A stretch of DNA of 64,000 nucleotides from the NCBI GenBank assembly GCA_015179125.1, contig WHVA01000229.1:1-64000 (forward strand), given 5' to 3'. The DNA is from Gautieria morchelliformis. Taxonomy: Eukaryota; Basidiomycota; Agaricomycetes; Gomphales; Gomphaceae. The notes under the pieces are model-generated. The model made no database searches. It was not told where the DNA came from and was given only the letters and a program-made list of their open reading frames with translations. The translations under genes and the position numbers were made by a program. Below, piece by piece: positions 1-10,976 of the stretch (position 1 is its first letter; each line of letters begins with the position of its first letter).

Positions 1-3000
1 GCTTCTGGGTTTTGGCACAGGTGGAGTAGGACGAGCGGAACTGCGTGTCATGTTCCGGTTTGTCTCCACAAAGGCCTCGTTTGCTTCCCTGTTTCGGAAC
101 ACCCTCCGCGCAGCTTGGTACCACCCTTCCGGGTCATCGAAATCCGGAGCTCCATCCCCAAGCAGCGCAACTTGGTTCTGGAGCGTCGGATCAAGTCCTC
201 GTCGGAATATACCACAGAAGAACTAGTGCCAAAAAACAGACCGTCGGTATACATGAAGCGATGGTGGTCCCTACAGCTGTCACGCACCAGAGCAGAGACC
301 AGGCGGCTCGCCAGGAGATCATATGCACAAAGAGACGACCCGACACACACAGCACAGGAAGAACACAGAGCCGCTTGGAATCGCTACGCGAAAGACATAG
401 AGAGGTCAAAAAGAGAGCATTGGAAAGACTTCCTCGACGGTATAGATCAGAATACGATATGGGCAGCTCACAGATACGCCTCAGTGGATGCGGGTGATGG
501 GGGGCCAGACGCGGGTACCGACGCTAGTGACAAAAAAGGCAAATGGCGCAAAGCTGATAGCAGAGACGAACAAACAAAAATCAGAACTGCTATTCGACAC
601 CTTTTTCCCAAAGCCAGGAGAAGCGGTTGAACAAATACCGGAGGACTATGAGTACCCCCCTCCAGATTTCGTGTATCAGCCAATCTCAGACGAGCAGATC
701 AGGAGAGCCATAGACAAGTTCAACCGGTTCAAGGCGCCGGGAGAAAATGGTATCCCCAATGAACTCATAAAGCAGTGTATTGATATCCTTCTACCGTACA
801 TAGGGCCTCTTTTCCGCGCAACTTTCAACCTCAAGGTATATCCGGCAGAGTGGAGGGATTCAATAACAAGGGTCCTCTGTAACCCAGGCAAGGCAGATTA
901 CACGGCCCCAGGTGCCTACTGGCCGATCGCACTTCTGGACACGATGGGAAAAGTGTTGTCCACGTGTGTGGCGGAAGATCTGGTGAAGATGACGGAAAAA
1001 TACCAATTGTTATCTGACAATCACTTTGGATGCAGACCTGGAAGAACGCCAACCGAAGCCGTACATTACATGGTGTCAGAGGCGAAGGACGCGTGGAGGA
1101 GAGGAAACGTACTCGGAGTGCTATACCTGGACATCAAGGGAGCGTTTCCAAGCATAGTGCTAGACCGGCTGGCCCACAACATGCGAAGAAGGGGAGTACC
1201 ACGGGAATACACTGATTGGATACGCAGGAAAGTCCAGAACAGGCTTACCACGGTGAGCTTTGATGACTATTTCTCCGCGACCAGACCCATCAGGAGAGGA
1301 ATGGATCAAGGTTGTCCGCTATTGGCAATCGCTTATCAGTTCTATAACGGTGATCTGATAGATGTAGTGCGGCACAACAATGGAGAAGGGAGCGTAGGAT
1401 TCGTGGATGATACAACCATAATAGCCGAAGGTCCGGACCTCAAGGAGGCGTTCAGTAAGCTATCGGACGTAATGGTTAGACCAGATGGGGCGAACAACTG
1501 GGCGGAAAAACACCACTGCCAGTTTGCGGTGGAAAAGTTCGGTTTGATGGGACTCACCAGACGCAGAGAAAAAGACCCTGCCAAGCCGGGCAAAACCAGG
1601 CCGGTGGCGAGACCGTCGATAAGAATAGGGAAGCACGTCATAAAACCCACAACAGTGCACAAGTTCTTGGGGGTGATAATGGACCAAGAACTGAGATTCA
1701 GGGAACACGTCAACTACACGCTGAAGAAAGGAGAGGCGTACATAAACCAGTACAGAAGGCTGGCGAAACCGTCCAAGGGAATAACAGCTAAGTACATGAG
1801 GACGTACTACATGACGGTGGCAGTCCCGAGAATGTTGTACGCAGCTGACGTCTTCCTAGTTCCAGAGACGGCCACAAGCAAGGGAACCAAGGGATTTATT
1901 AATAAGCTCGCGAGAATTCAGAGGCAAGCGGCAATAGACATTACGGGAGCCCTTGTGACAACGGCCAATGACACCCTCGATGCACACGCGAACCGCCTCC
2001 CCTTCCCGCTGATGGTATCCAAAATAGTGCACAGAGTGGCAGTACAACCGGCGTGCCTCCCCCAGAGCCATCCACTCACGAAAAAAGTGAGGAAAGCAGC
2101 AAAAAGATATGTAAAACGACACAGATCTCCCCTTCATGAGATAATGCACGCTTTTAGTCTACAGCCAGATGCAATGGAAAAAATACAAACAGTGGTGTTC
2201 GGACCGAAGTGGACGCCGGCCTTCAGCGTGAGGATTCCCCCCAACAAAGAACAAGCGAAGAATGAGATCAATGAGCATGAGGCTGGGATCACGGTGTATA
2301 CTGACGGGTCAAGCATAAATGGGGGAGTGGGGGCAGCGGCAGTGCTATTTAGGAACGGGAGAGAGAGGAAGACGGCGAGGCTCCACCTGAGCCCAGAGAG
2401 TGAGCATACTGTGTTCGAGGCGGAGCTGGCAGCGGCTGCGATGGGAGCAAGGATGCTGAACGATGAGAGGGGGGAGGTACACAATAGCAATGGATAGCCA
2501 GGCCACCATCCAGGCCACTCGACAGGAACGAGCCATACCAGGACAATACATGGTAAACGCTCTACACAGGCAGATACAGGGAGTGGTGGAGCAACAAGCA
2601 GGAGCCGAAGTGCTTGTGAGATGGGTGCCATGGCACGAAGGGGTGGAAGGGAACGAGAGAGCTGACAAGGAGGCAAAAAGAGCGGCGGAAGGATGGAATA
2701 GCGGCGCGCAGTACATACCAACCGAGTGTTGAGGGAAGCTACCAGTGAGCAGAGCGGCAGAGATCCAAAGACACAATGTGAAGCTAAGCCGGGAAGCGAA
2801 GGAAAAATTTGCTAAGTCTCCCAGAGCGGTTTACGCGCACGAGATTGACCCCACGATGCCGTCAGCAGCGTTCTCGAAGATCACAAGAAATATGCCGCGC
2901 AAACAAGCGAGTCTGCTGGTACAACTGAGAACAGGACATATCGCGCTCAATAAACACCTACACAAGATTGGGAAGACAGCTTCACCCCTGTGCCCAGTAT

Positions 3001-3446
3001 GCAAGAGCGCCCCAGAGACAGTACACCATTTCCTATTCCGCTGCCCAGCCTACAGAGAGCAAAGAGGGAGGCTAGAGAGAAAACTTAAGAGAGGAGCCAA
3101 GTCAGTCAAGACGTTACTGGGAGGACACAAGGCGATGGAACACCTGTTCAGGTACATACACGACACCAAGCGATTCGAGGAGCAATATGGGGATGTATCG
3201 ACGTCGTCAGGAAAAGCAGGCGCAGGCAAAAGATAAGAGTATGGGCACAATAGACATGAGGAGAGAACCATACACCCCGCCCACATAGGCACGGACACAC
3301 TCGAGGCTACGCCCAATGAGATCAAGCAGAGAACGAGGTCGAAAGGAGGGAAGGAACGGTCACAAGAAGGAAAATGTATACTTCGTCTTACATAGGGTAC
3401 GGCCCCAAAAGATGTAAAATTGGATGAAAAAAAAAAAAAAAAAAAA
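1..3446 (+). mobile_element. Non-LTR retrotransposon (LINE), 3' part, Tad/I-like
   Basis: The element enters from the left edge of the window and ends in an uninterrupted A-run (about 3427-3446), the usual 3' tail of a LINE made by target-primed reverse transcription. The remaining part holds the linker upstream of RT, the RT, an RNase H and a C-terminal CCHC-type finger, in that order, which fits fungal Tad-like and I-like LINEs. The endonuclease and ORF1 would lie outside the window. No target-site duplication can be tested because the 5' end is missing. Some 200 bases separate the last codon (3236) from the A-run and look like 3' UTR. Confidence 0.9.
115..3236 (+). pseudogene. LINE ORF2 C-terminal part: RT, RNase H, zinc finger
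   Basis: Reverse transcriptase-RNase H polyprotein that would copy its own RNA into the genome. Reading starts in frame 1 (RPSVYMKRWW linker), shifts near 490 into a 669-codon frame with RT motifs LDIKGAFPS (about 1130), RRGMDQGCPL (about 1300) and FVDD (about 1402, catalytic Asp pair), then RNase H starting ITVYTDGSS (about 2290). A second frameshift near 2480 carries RNase H on (GNERADKEAK). A TGA at 2730-2732 interrupts it. The last segment (2745-3236) contains CPVCKSAPETVHHFLFRC, the CCHC-like finger usual at LINE ORF2 ends. Two frameshifts and a stop make the copy inactive, although the catalytic residues remain. Product identity is firm; clade (Tad versus I) is inferred. Confidence 0.9.
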
Positions 3447-3629
3447 TTCTAGCTTAACCGAGACAGTATATATATCGGTCCAATACCTAGTAGCACCTCA
3501 GTGAATCACCTATTCACTGAGGTACGTGTTATTCACTGAGGTACATGTTATTCTCTTGTATGCCCAGATACACCGATGCTTATCATTCCTTAGCTCGTCT
3601 GTATCTAGCTACTGCACATAATCTCTACA
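3447..3629 (+). repeat. Partial 5' LTR of Copia-A
   Basis: Sequence just after the LINE tail ends in CTCTACA at 3629, directly followed by a primer-binding-like site. It contains an 11-bp inverted repeat (CCTCAGTGAAT / ATTCACTGAGG, about 3496-3523) and repeated ATTCACTGAGGTAC motifs. The end and the CACTGAG motifs resemble the solo LTR at 21744-22240, so a related Copia LTR is likely. Its left limit is not clear. Confidence 0.5.
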
Positions 3630-3643
3630 AGTTATGGGACCCG
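3630..3643 (+). other. Copia-A primer-binding site (half-tRNA type)
   Basis: AGTTATGGGACCC starts immediately after the LTR end. It resembles the sites of Copia-B and Copia-C and is nearly complementary to the anticodon stem-loop of initiator tRNA-Met (GGGCUCAUAACC), the primer used by Drosophila copia and yeast Ty5. Confidence 0.5.
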
Positions 3644-4150
3644 CAGAGCCTACAATGTCTACCATCACTTCGAAGGTATTTGCTGTCCCTAAGCTGGCCA
3701 GGGATGGCACAAACTGGGTCACCTGGAAAAGCCAGACGTTATCTATGCTGGTGGCAACCCATGATGTGAAATTTCACCTCGAAGGGACTGCTTGGATCCC
3801 CCATACGATCCCCATGTACCCCGACAGTCACATAGTTACAGACAAGGAGGAGGAGGACCTGGAGGAGCTGGAGAAACGCTGGGATGATTACCATCAGCAT
3901 GAGGGCACAATCATGGATCAGATATTCACCACCATCCCCGATAGTGTCCACATCGAAGTCCATAACCTAGCCACGGCGAAGGAGGTCTGGGAAGCCATAT
4001 GTGCGAAGATGACCTAGTCACCGTCATCCTTGGATCGCTCCCAAAGTCATATCACCCGCTCATCAACATGATTACAATGTCTGCAGCACACGTGAAGGCC
4101 AAGGTGGAGCTGGATCAGGTGGTCAGCACGTTAGTCGACAAATTTGAGTG
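3634..4150 (+). pseudogene. Copia-A gag N-terminal fragment (UBN2 type)
   Basis: Gag capsid-like protein of a Ty1/copia element. After the start region (MSTITSKVFAVPKL, from 3655) comes the family pattern of a W-x-x-W segment (GTNWVTWKSQ), then an acidic helix and a ...ATAKEVWEAI motif typical of UBN2/Retrotran_gag_2 domains. The frame ends at 4017, but the next frame continues the same domain (VILGSLPKSYHPLI) to a TGA near 4150, so one frameshift splits it. No protease, integrase or RT follows: the element is truncated. Confidence 0.75.
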
Positions 4151-4700
4151 ACTCACCATTGAGGAGAGGCAGATAACTCATACTCGCAGGCATTCCCCAC
4201 ATATTCCCTCGAATGGACGCCAGACTTACTGTGGGTTGATTTGTTACCAGTCATGTCAGGCGCTGCGCCAGCTCATACTTCAGTTTCATTGTTGCTGCAA
4301 TCTCAGTATTTCTGTCCTGTTTCCGTCCAGTACCTGTTCATATCCGCTTGCTAGGCAATAATATATGTACCTAAAAATTAGTTCTGAATGTACTTTTTAT
4401 TAGTGCTAAACAAGCTAGAATTACATTCTTTTTGAGCTAAAAAAAAGTACAAAGTGGGACATTTTCACTACTAGAAATCAGTTTGTGGTTGAAGGGGCTG
4501 GGAACGCTCAGGAGCTAAAAAATCAGTGCTCAAGTACTGATTTTTAGCTGGTTTTGTACTGAAACTCAAGTTCTGTTTCATCTGATTTTTAGGTGCCGGC
4601 GCTTTCTGCAGTGCATCTGTTCCCTCTTCGAGGACGGCTATCACTTGCACTTCAGTGAGAACATCCGAGCTGACAGATCAACAGTTAGACTACTTACATC
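4151..4700. other. Unassigned sequence with an imperfect inverted repeat
   Basis: No coding frame is convincing. Around 4513-4550 lies an inverted repeat (AGCTAAAAAATCAGT ... ACTGATTTTTAGCT) with a short loop. AT-rich sequence precedes it. It may be a small non-autonomous element relic between two Copia fragments. Confidence 0.4.
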
Positions 4701-4780
4701 TTAATGGTGTACTATGCCAGGTGAGCTTTTGCTAATGGCGCAGCTGGCATCCTGTGGAGTGAGGCCATCAATGGAGTTGG

Positions 4781-6738
4781 TTACGTTGGTTTTCCACTGT
4801 GAATGGTCATAGACCCAGCAAAATGTGACAACAGCGTTGTGACACCTTCCGTTCCGTTTGACGTCAGCAGGTAGAGGTGAGTCAAGCGCGTCATGTCGTC
4901 CGTTAACGTGATATAATAACGCTTCCCGGCCTTTGTGGCAACTGGAGCTGGTCCCCACAGGTCACTATGCACTTCATCCCCAAAGCTGGTGGCCCGACTT
5001 CCTTCCCTAATTTTGGGAATAGGTTTGCGAGTGGCTTTTGCATATACACACGATTCGCAGAAGATGGGCTCTCCAGATGTCGACGTCTCAAGCTTTACAC
5101 CTGTCACAAAGCCTTTGGTACAAGTTTCTTTGCGATTTCAGGTGAGATATGACCCATGCGTCGGTGGAATTGCTCTAAGGTGAGCACGTCTACAGCAACA
5201 TTTGCTGCGTCAGACTCATGTGAGACTCGGTAGAGGCCACGTCCCGTTTTTGGGACCATGCCTATGAGCTGCCCACTTCCTTCACTTATAGTGCATTTCC
5301 CGTCTGCGAAGGTTATGGAAAGACCAGCGGCATCTAGTCTTCCAACTGATACTAGGGTGTATCCGACTTCTGGTGAGTACAGAACTTCGGTGAGCCTAAG
5401 TTGCGAAATATCGACGCCATTTGGTATGTCGATCGTCATCTCGCCTGTCCCTACTGCTTTGAAACTCTGTTTGTTTGCAGCCTGGAACGGCTTGGGAGGG
5501 ATTTTAACGAAATTCTTGACGTCATCACGGTAAGGGGTAATATGCCTTGTGCACCCCGAGTCGTATACCTCAATGCGAGGTGTGGTTTCAGCGGTGCGGT
5601 CGACTTCTATGCACACTGCGTGTGCATCTTCCAGGTCAGTGGCGGTGAAGTTTGAGTCACTACTGACAAGCGAACAATCGCCGCCTTCGTTGGTTTCAGG
5701 TGACATCCTGGTTTCACAGTCACTATCTGAGTCGTCGCCAATTTCTGAGAACCAGTCGTTGTCGTATATCCCTTCATCGTCGCTATCGGATTGATAATTT
5801 GACAACAGCTCGGGCATTTCATCTTCGTCAAGATCCGCAAAGAAAGCGGCTTCATCCTCATCGTTGGATTCGATGGCTGTGTTCGCAGAGCCGCCTCCCT
5901 TCGTTGAGTCGTTTTTCTTGTTATCAGCTGTTTTGGCAGGCTTAGGGCACTTATTTCTGTAGTGCCCTTTGTCGCCACAGTTCCAGGAAGCTCCCTTTGG
6001 TTTGTGCTCTAACCTTTTTCCTTTCCCATTTCCTGATACAAACATAGCTTCGTCTTTGTCGTCGGTCTTTCCGCTGGCATGGCCTGGGCGACGTGACTTG
6101 TGAGCTGCGTGTCGTTCGTATTCCTCAGAGACTAATGTAATGAGTTCGTCGGGGTCGACAGTCTTGCTCGAACTGTACAGTTTGGCGCCTGCGAGTAGGT
6201 TGGATGCAAAAGCTGACAGGTGAGGTGGGAGGGATTTTATGATGGTAGAGCGGTAGTCCTTTTCTTCGATATCTACTCCAAAGGTTGCTAACTCTTCCCT
6301 TTTGACACGTAGACCATCAAGGAATTCTCGGACGTTTCCTTTGTCAGGGCACCTCTACTCCATGAAGTGAGAGCGCAAATCGGCTTGCGCGAACGCTCCC
6401 TTCGATGAGAATTCGGTCACGATGAGGTCCCATCGATCTTTGAGCAAAGCTTTGCCATGTATGCGAATGAGGGTCGAGTCGGGGATTCGATGAGTGAGCA
6501 GAGCTTTCGCCGTTCTGTTCTCTTTGGTCCACTGAGCTAGGGCTTCTTCTTCTCCAGTGGCTGGTGGCGTGCTGACGGCCGGCTTGGTGCTCGTGCCGTC
6601 GAAATGCCCCCATAGACCCTTCGCTTCCACAGCGTCTTGGAAGCGCATGGAGAAGGCCGTCCAATTCAGGCCGTTAGGCAGAAGTTTGGGGACGGATGAG
6701 GGGAGAAGGTCAGTGGTGGTAAGAGCTGTAACAGACAT
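4781..6738 (-). pseudogene. Copia-B gag-protease-integrase fragment
   Basis: Copia polyprotein 5' part. Gag starts at 6738 (MSVTALTTTDLLPSSVPKL). One in-frame TAG (6352-6354) separates it from the rest of gag. The zinc knuckle (about 6000) reads SWNCGDKGHYRNKC, so the first of the C-C-H-C ligands is Ser. The protease has an intact DSG (VYDSGCTRHI, about 5570). The pre-integrase His-His (FHRRMGH) is followed by a frameshift near 5110 and then the Cys pair (CESCVYAKATRKP) and the integrase start with its first Asp (VHSDLWGP). Similarity stops near 4781, before the second catalytic Asp; RT and RNase H are absent. A 3'-truncated, dead copy. Confidence 0.88.
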
Positions 6739-6776
6739 AATGCAAGGGGGCGGCGGGGAACAAGATTAGGTGTTCA

Positions 6777-6787
6777 GGCCCATAACC
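6777..6787 (-). other. Copia-B primer-binding site (half-tRNA type)
   Basis: On the minus strand GGTTATGGGCC follows the LTR end directly. It matches the Copia-C site base for base over this length and can pair with the anticodon arm of initiator tRNA-Met with one G-U wobble. Confidence 0.6.
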
Positions 6788-7142
6788 TGTAAGAATACTA
6801 TACAAAGAGTTGCTCAGTGTTCGCTTCGTACTGCAAACGACTGATGTTATTACCTATACGAAGAGTTGCTACAATGCATAGTTAAGTAAAGAAGTAACTC
6901 GAGATTCGGAATGTTTCTTACCTCAGTGTTCGCTTCGTACTGCAAACGACTGAGGGAAGAAATTGTGCTAGGTAGCTACTTTATACTCTAGGGAACAATG
7001 GGGGGGATAGAACAATGAGACTGCGGAATAAATCTATCTATATACTGTGGACAATGGCACTCTTTGAGACAATGGTACCTGAGTCATTTGTCACATGATG
7101 TGACACGGGGTGACACGGTTTGCTTGCGTCACCCCTCCAACA
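6788..7142 (-). repeat. Copia-B 5' LTR
   Basis: On the minus strand it starts TGTTGGAGGGG and ends ATTCTTACA, that is TG...CA, and borders the primer site. It carries a direct repeat of 32 bp at 6813-6844 and 6922-6953 (core TTCGCTTCGTACTGCAAACG), a possible promoter element or slipped duplication. It sits at the outer edge of repeat X, so Copia-B inserted there. No partner LTR remains, hence no target duplication can be tested. Confidence 0.75.
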
Positions 7143-9480
7143 CATTATTCATCACTGGCAGTGCACATGCTTGCACGACGGTTCCAATTACAGCGCGGTG
7201 AGTCATACTAGTACATAAATAAATCAGGCACCGTTGCTGAGTCTGGTGCCCTGATCCGAGTCAGGAGCTCGAATTGCGTCCGTCCGCCAGGGTCAGGAAC
7301 TAGCGCTGGGAGATCGTTCCGAATCGAGATGTGGCGGTGGCGGTGTGATCCGACAAGAACACAAGAACAAACTCAGTACTTTGCGCGGCGTGTGGCAAAC
7401 GACGAGTGCGGTAAACTGACCTACAGACTCTGACTCGGAACTGCAACTGCAGTTATTCATCTGAATTAGTATGACACAAGTTACAACTTGAATTCAAACA
7501 AAAGCGAAAGGCAAAGGATCATAACGGTCAACAATAACATTACTTGTTACCCTTTGTCTTTCGATAATGTCTCAGCGGGCTTCGCTAACACAGAATTTTT
7601 GTCTCGGTCTCGCACCTAACGTTAGCAGATATTAACAGATGTCTCCCACCTAGCGTATTTAGTATTACAAGATACACGATACATTCTCCCGACACCCCAG
7701 CCCCACCCCCACTCCAGTCAATACGTAGTCTAGTCGAGCCGCGACGGCGGCACTTCCCTCCCCGCCCCACCTGAAACGAATACCGACGACCCCCGTGTCT
7801 GTGCACGCACCCGGCATCCCATAACGCTCCTGATGCTTTCGAGTTGCTCTGCGCCTCATACCTCACACCTCATACGCATACACCCACGCATCCCACGCAT
7901 CCCAGGACTTAGTAAATGCGCCTAATGCCACTGCACAGGCACAAAACTCGGCCTCGGCACCCCCGCACCACCTCCAGGACCCCGAGACCCACACCCACGC
8001 CGGAACCCACGCCAGGACCCATGACCGTAACAGCCCGCGGCGCAGGCGAGCGTGGTATGGCATTTGCGTGAGCGTCAGCGCTCAAGTGCTGCAGAGGGTC
8101 ACGGTGTGCATGCGGGCGTGGGGGGTGCGGCAAGTCCAGGTAGGTGTGCGCGTGCCGCGGGGGGCGGGGGTAGGAGGGGAGCATGTGCGCGGGGCACGCG
8201 GTGGGTGCGGTCTTTTCCCGTTCCCGTTTCCGAGTGGCGTGGCGGGTGGGTGCACGAAGACGCGACTCGTGCATTTGCCAGCGTGGTGGCGGCGGGGTTT
8301 GGGGGGCTCTGGGAGGGGGACCGGTATGGGTAAGGGTACGTGCGAGTAAGGGTGCGGCGGCGGCGGGTCCAGGTAAGGGGACTTGCGGGGGGGTGTGGGG
8401 CTGCGGGTGCGGCTGTAGTTGCTGTGGGCTGCGGCGGCGGGTGTGTGCGGGGCTGCGGGGATGTGCGGGACGACACGCGCACGTGCTCACGTGCGTCGCG
8501 TACGCGGCCCCCATGCGAGATACACAGCGTCGCCAAGAGACATCGACGTCGGTCGCGCCCTCCAGCCCCAGCCCCAGCCCCCGCGCCGCTTCGCGGAGCT
8601 CGTTCCCGGACCCCGCCGCGCCAATCGCGCACACGCGCCCCTCCGCCGACATGAAACTCGCGCTCGACCGCAACGCTGAACTCCCGCGGGGGCACCGTCT
8701 TGAAGAACGTCTGGGGGGTCGGTGTCGTCGCGCGTGCGCCCGCCTTTGAGCACGCGCCCGGCCCCATCCCCGGCCCAGAAAACGCGCGCTCCTGCACGCC
8801 GAACCACGCCGTCGTCCCGCCCCACGCGCCGCAGCCGCGATCACGCTCCAGGTGCCGATTTTTCTCGAGCTCTCCCCGAGCACAGGCCTCGCATGGGCAG
8901 CGCGCGTCCTCCGCGGGGAAGCCCCTCGTGTCGCGGTGGGCGTGTGGGTCGTGCGGGAAGGGCCCGCTGCGGGCTGGGAGGGCGGTGCAGGACGTGAGGG
9001 GCGGGAGGGTGGAGTCTAGGGAGCAGCGAGTGGCGCTCGGTAAGCGACACGAGGGACTGGGCAACTGGACGTACCATCCACGTCTCCAGGGTCCGTGTTC
9101 GTGTCTGGGTCTGGGTCATGCTGGAAGATGGATGGATGGCCAGACGTGGTGGAGAAGGCAGTAAACGCGTCATGCAGGATGGACGGGCTGTTTATATGCA
9201 AGGGAAATACATACACTCCGCTCGTTCCTCTTGCTGGCCTTTTCTACACCCGGCACATACACACACACCCCACCACTGGCAGACACACCGGAAACATCAT
9301 GAGAAGTTCATGTCCGTGCGCTGGAGAGGACGGTGGGTGATAAGAAGCCTGGGAGGGGAGACTGTTAGTGTTATGTGAGGGGAGGTGAACTGGGGTTTGG
9401 AGTGGACGGGTAAAACGCGTGGTGATGCCGTGAAAGATGAGGGAGTAGTGGGACGACATGTGCGTACGCTCGTGCACCGT
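7143..9480 (+). repeat. Repeat X, copy 1 (left arm L plus right arm R)
   Basis: The left arm (about 7160-7668) is matched in inverted orientation by 36167-36660. The right arm (7669-9480) is matched directly by 40427-41620. The two arms are continuous here across CAAGATACACGA (about 7658-7669), whereas in the other copy they are about 4 kb apart because of an inversion. The section from about 8050 is very GC-rich, which opens many long but meaningless frames. A segment of roughly 590 bp (about 8420-9010) has no partner in copy 2. No protein family is recognised. It lies upstream of DUF6533 unit 1, as copy 2 lies upstream of unit 4, so X may be their shared 5' intergenic region. Confidence 0.7.
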
Positions 9481-10179
9481 ACCTGGGTTTTCCCGGGCCA
9501 CCCGGGCCACCCGGGCACAGCTCTACATCACCGTCACAGCCGATACACTGAATGCAAGCTATCGTGGTTACCAGTCGTTGTGCCTCATGTCGAAATTCTA
9601 TGGTCTCTTCATACGACCTTATCCCACGTCAGGACATGCCGCCAAAATGAGAAATTTCCCGTGTCGCTATATCCGGCAACATTGACGCGAGCTACTATGC
9701 CTGCAGAGATCATCCGACGTCGCTTTAGAATCGCCGACACATGCAAACGCTGGGCATTGAGCTGTACAGCGGAGATATCTCATACCATCCCGCTTGCTCG
9801 TGTACCCTTCTTTATAAGTAACACACCGCTTCATCTTAATATCCATTAGTGAGCTTTGTCGCAGTTGATTTTCATGTGTCGTTATGCTGACACCGCCCTT
9901 GCAGTCGTCAATGGTTCCAGGTGCGCTTACATGACGTCAAGTTTTATATGCATTTTGGAGACCATTCCGCGGATATAATAACCAGTTCCTGGCAAGGAAC
10001 TACGGCTCAATTACTCGTCCGAGCGGATCACTGTATCTCATGCTTCGACCTTGTCTTAATTCTTTTCACATGACGTTCTTCTATCAGACCCGCCCACCTT
10101 GCCAATTGTGCCATGCTTCGGCATAGATATAGGATGCTGTGAATATCTGTTGACCTGGCAGCACCCACGACTAGAATCT

Positions 10180-10187
10180 TATATATA
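10180..10187 (+). promoter_or_regulatory. TATA-like box of unit 1
   Basis: TATATATA stands in the conserved context ATATATACACCTTGCGCGATC, also present upstream of unit 4 (42719). In unit 4 it lies about 95 bp before the ATG; here a 690-bp solo LTR separates it from the ATG by about 790 bp. Confidence 0.5.
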
Positions 10188-10260
10188 CACCTTGCGCGAT
10201 CTGCTACTCCAACCTCACATTGCTACGCAAAACTTAGTCCCTCGTCTGCATTCCAGTTTC

Positions 10261-10950
10261 TGTGAAAGGTTAAGAGCAGCTGATAATGAAGAGGTTTTAG
10301 ATTCAGACTTCGGCTTGAAGTCGAATCCAGTAGATTTATAGATACGGGAGTATAGAGAAAACACGGCCTGTGTATCCTCTCGAGCAGCGATTACGCAGTT
10401 CTATGCGTAGTGAAACAACTATACGGTTCAATGTGAGTTCTGATTGACTGAAGGATCTTTGTACACATGCTGAACTATTTAACTAGCTACTAGGTGTGCT
10501 GCAGCGCGAAGAGTGGAGGGGGAACGCATGGGTCGACTGATGCGTCTGGACTCAGGAATACGGTGGTCCGGGGACAGCGGTAGCTAGGGAATTGATGTAT
10601 CGAATGGGAAGGGGTGTAGGTAGTGATATGCATCAGAAAGATGGGTTGTGAATTAATGAGGGAAATAACATGGAAGATATGTAGACATGTGGCTTAACGA
10701 CTAGCTCCTCCGTGGATCAGCACCCCTCGGGCTCGGGCTCTTGACTCAGGTTGAGTGGATCCGTGGGCATTGGGTCAGGGTCGGATCAGTAGAATGGTGG
10801 GAATAACATGATATGTCTTGCGGACGTGTGTGTGAACTAGGGTAGATGTGGGTGATGTGGGCAAAGGTATGTGTGAGACACAGGATGGTGTATATGCGGC
10901 GGTTCGGCCTATTGTGATGGCAGTGATAGCTTACGGGTATTTTTATGACA
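10261..10950. mobile_element. Solo LTR inside the 5' leader of unit 1
   Basis: It begins TGTGAAAGG, ends TTTATGACA and is flanked by GTTTC on both sides (10256-10260 and 10951-10955). Unit 4 has the empty site (CCCAGATTTTCTTTC...). TG...CA ends with a 5-bp duplication fit an LTR left after recombination of a full element. No internal coding sequence was seen. It separates the likely TATA box from the coding start of unit 1. Confidence 0.75.
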
Positions 10951-10976
10951 GTTTCTTTCCTATATCATGTCTCAGG

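Noticed and set aside
4465..4480. CACTACTAGAAA resembling a CACTA transposon terminus
   Set aside because: No matching inverted terminus or 3-bp duplication was found nearby and no transposase is present.
8050..9070. Several overlapping frames of 90-320 codons in repeat X
   Set aside because: The very high GC content suppresses stops on both strands; frames overlap, are rich in Arg/Pro/Gly/Ala, and are not conserved in copy 2.
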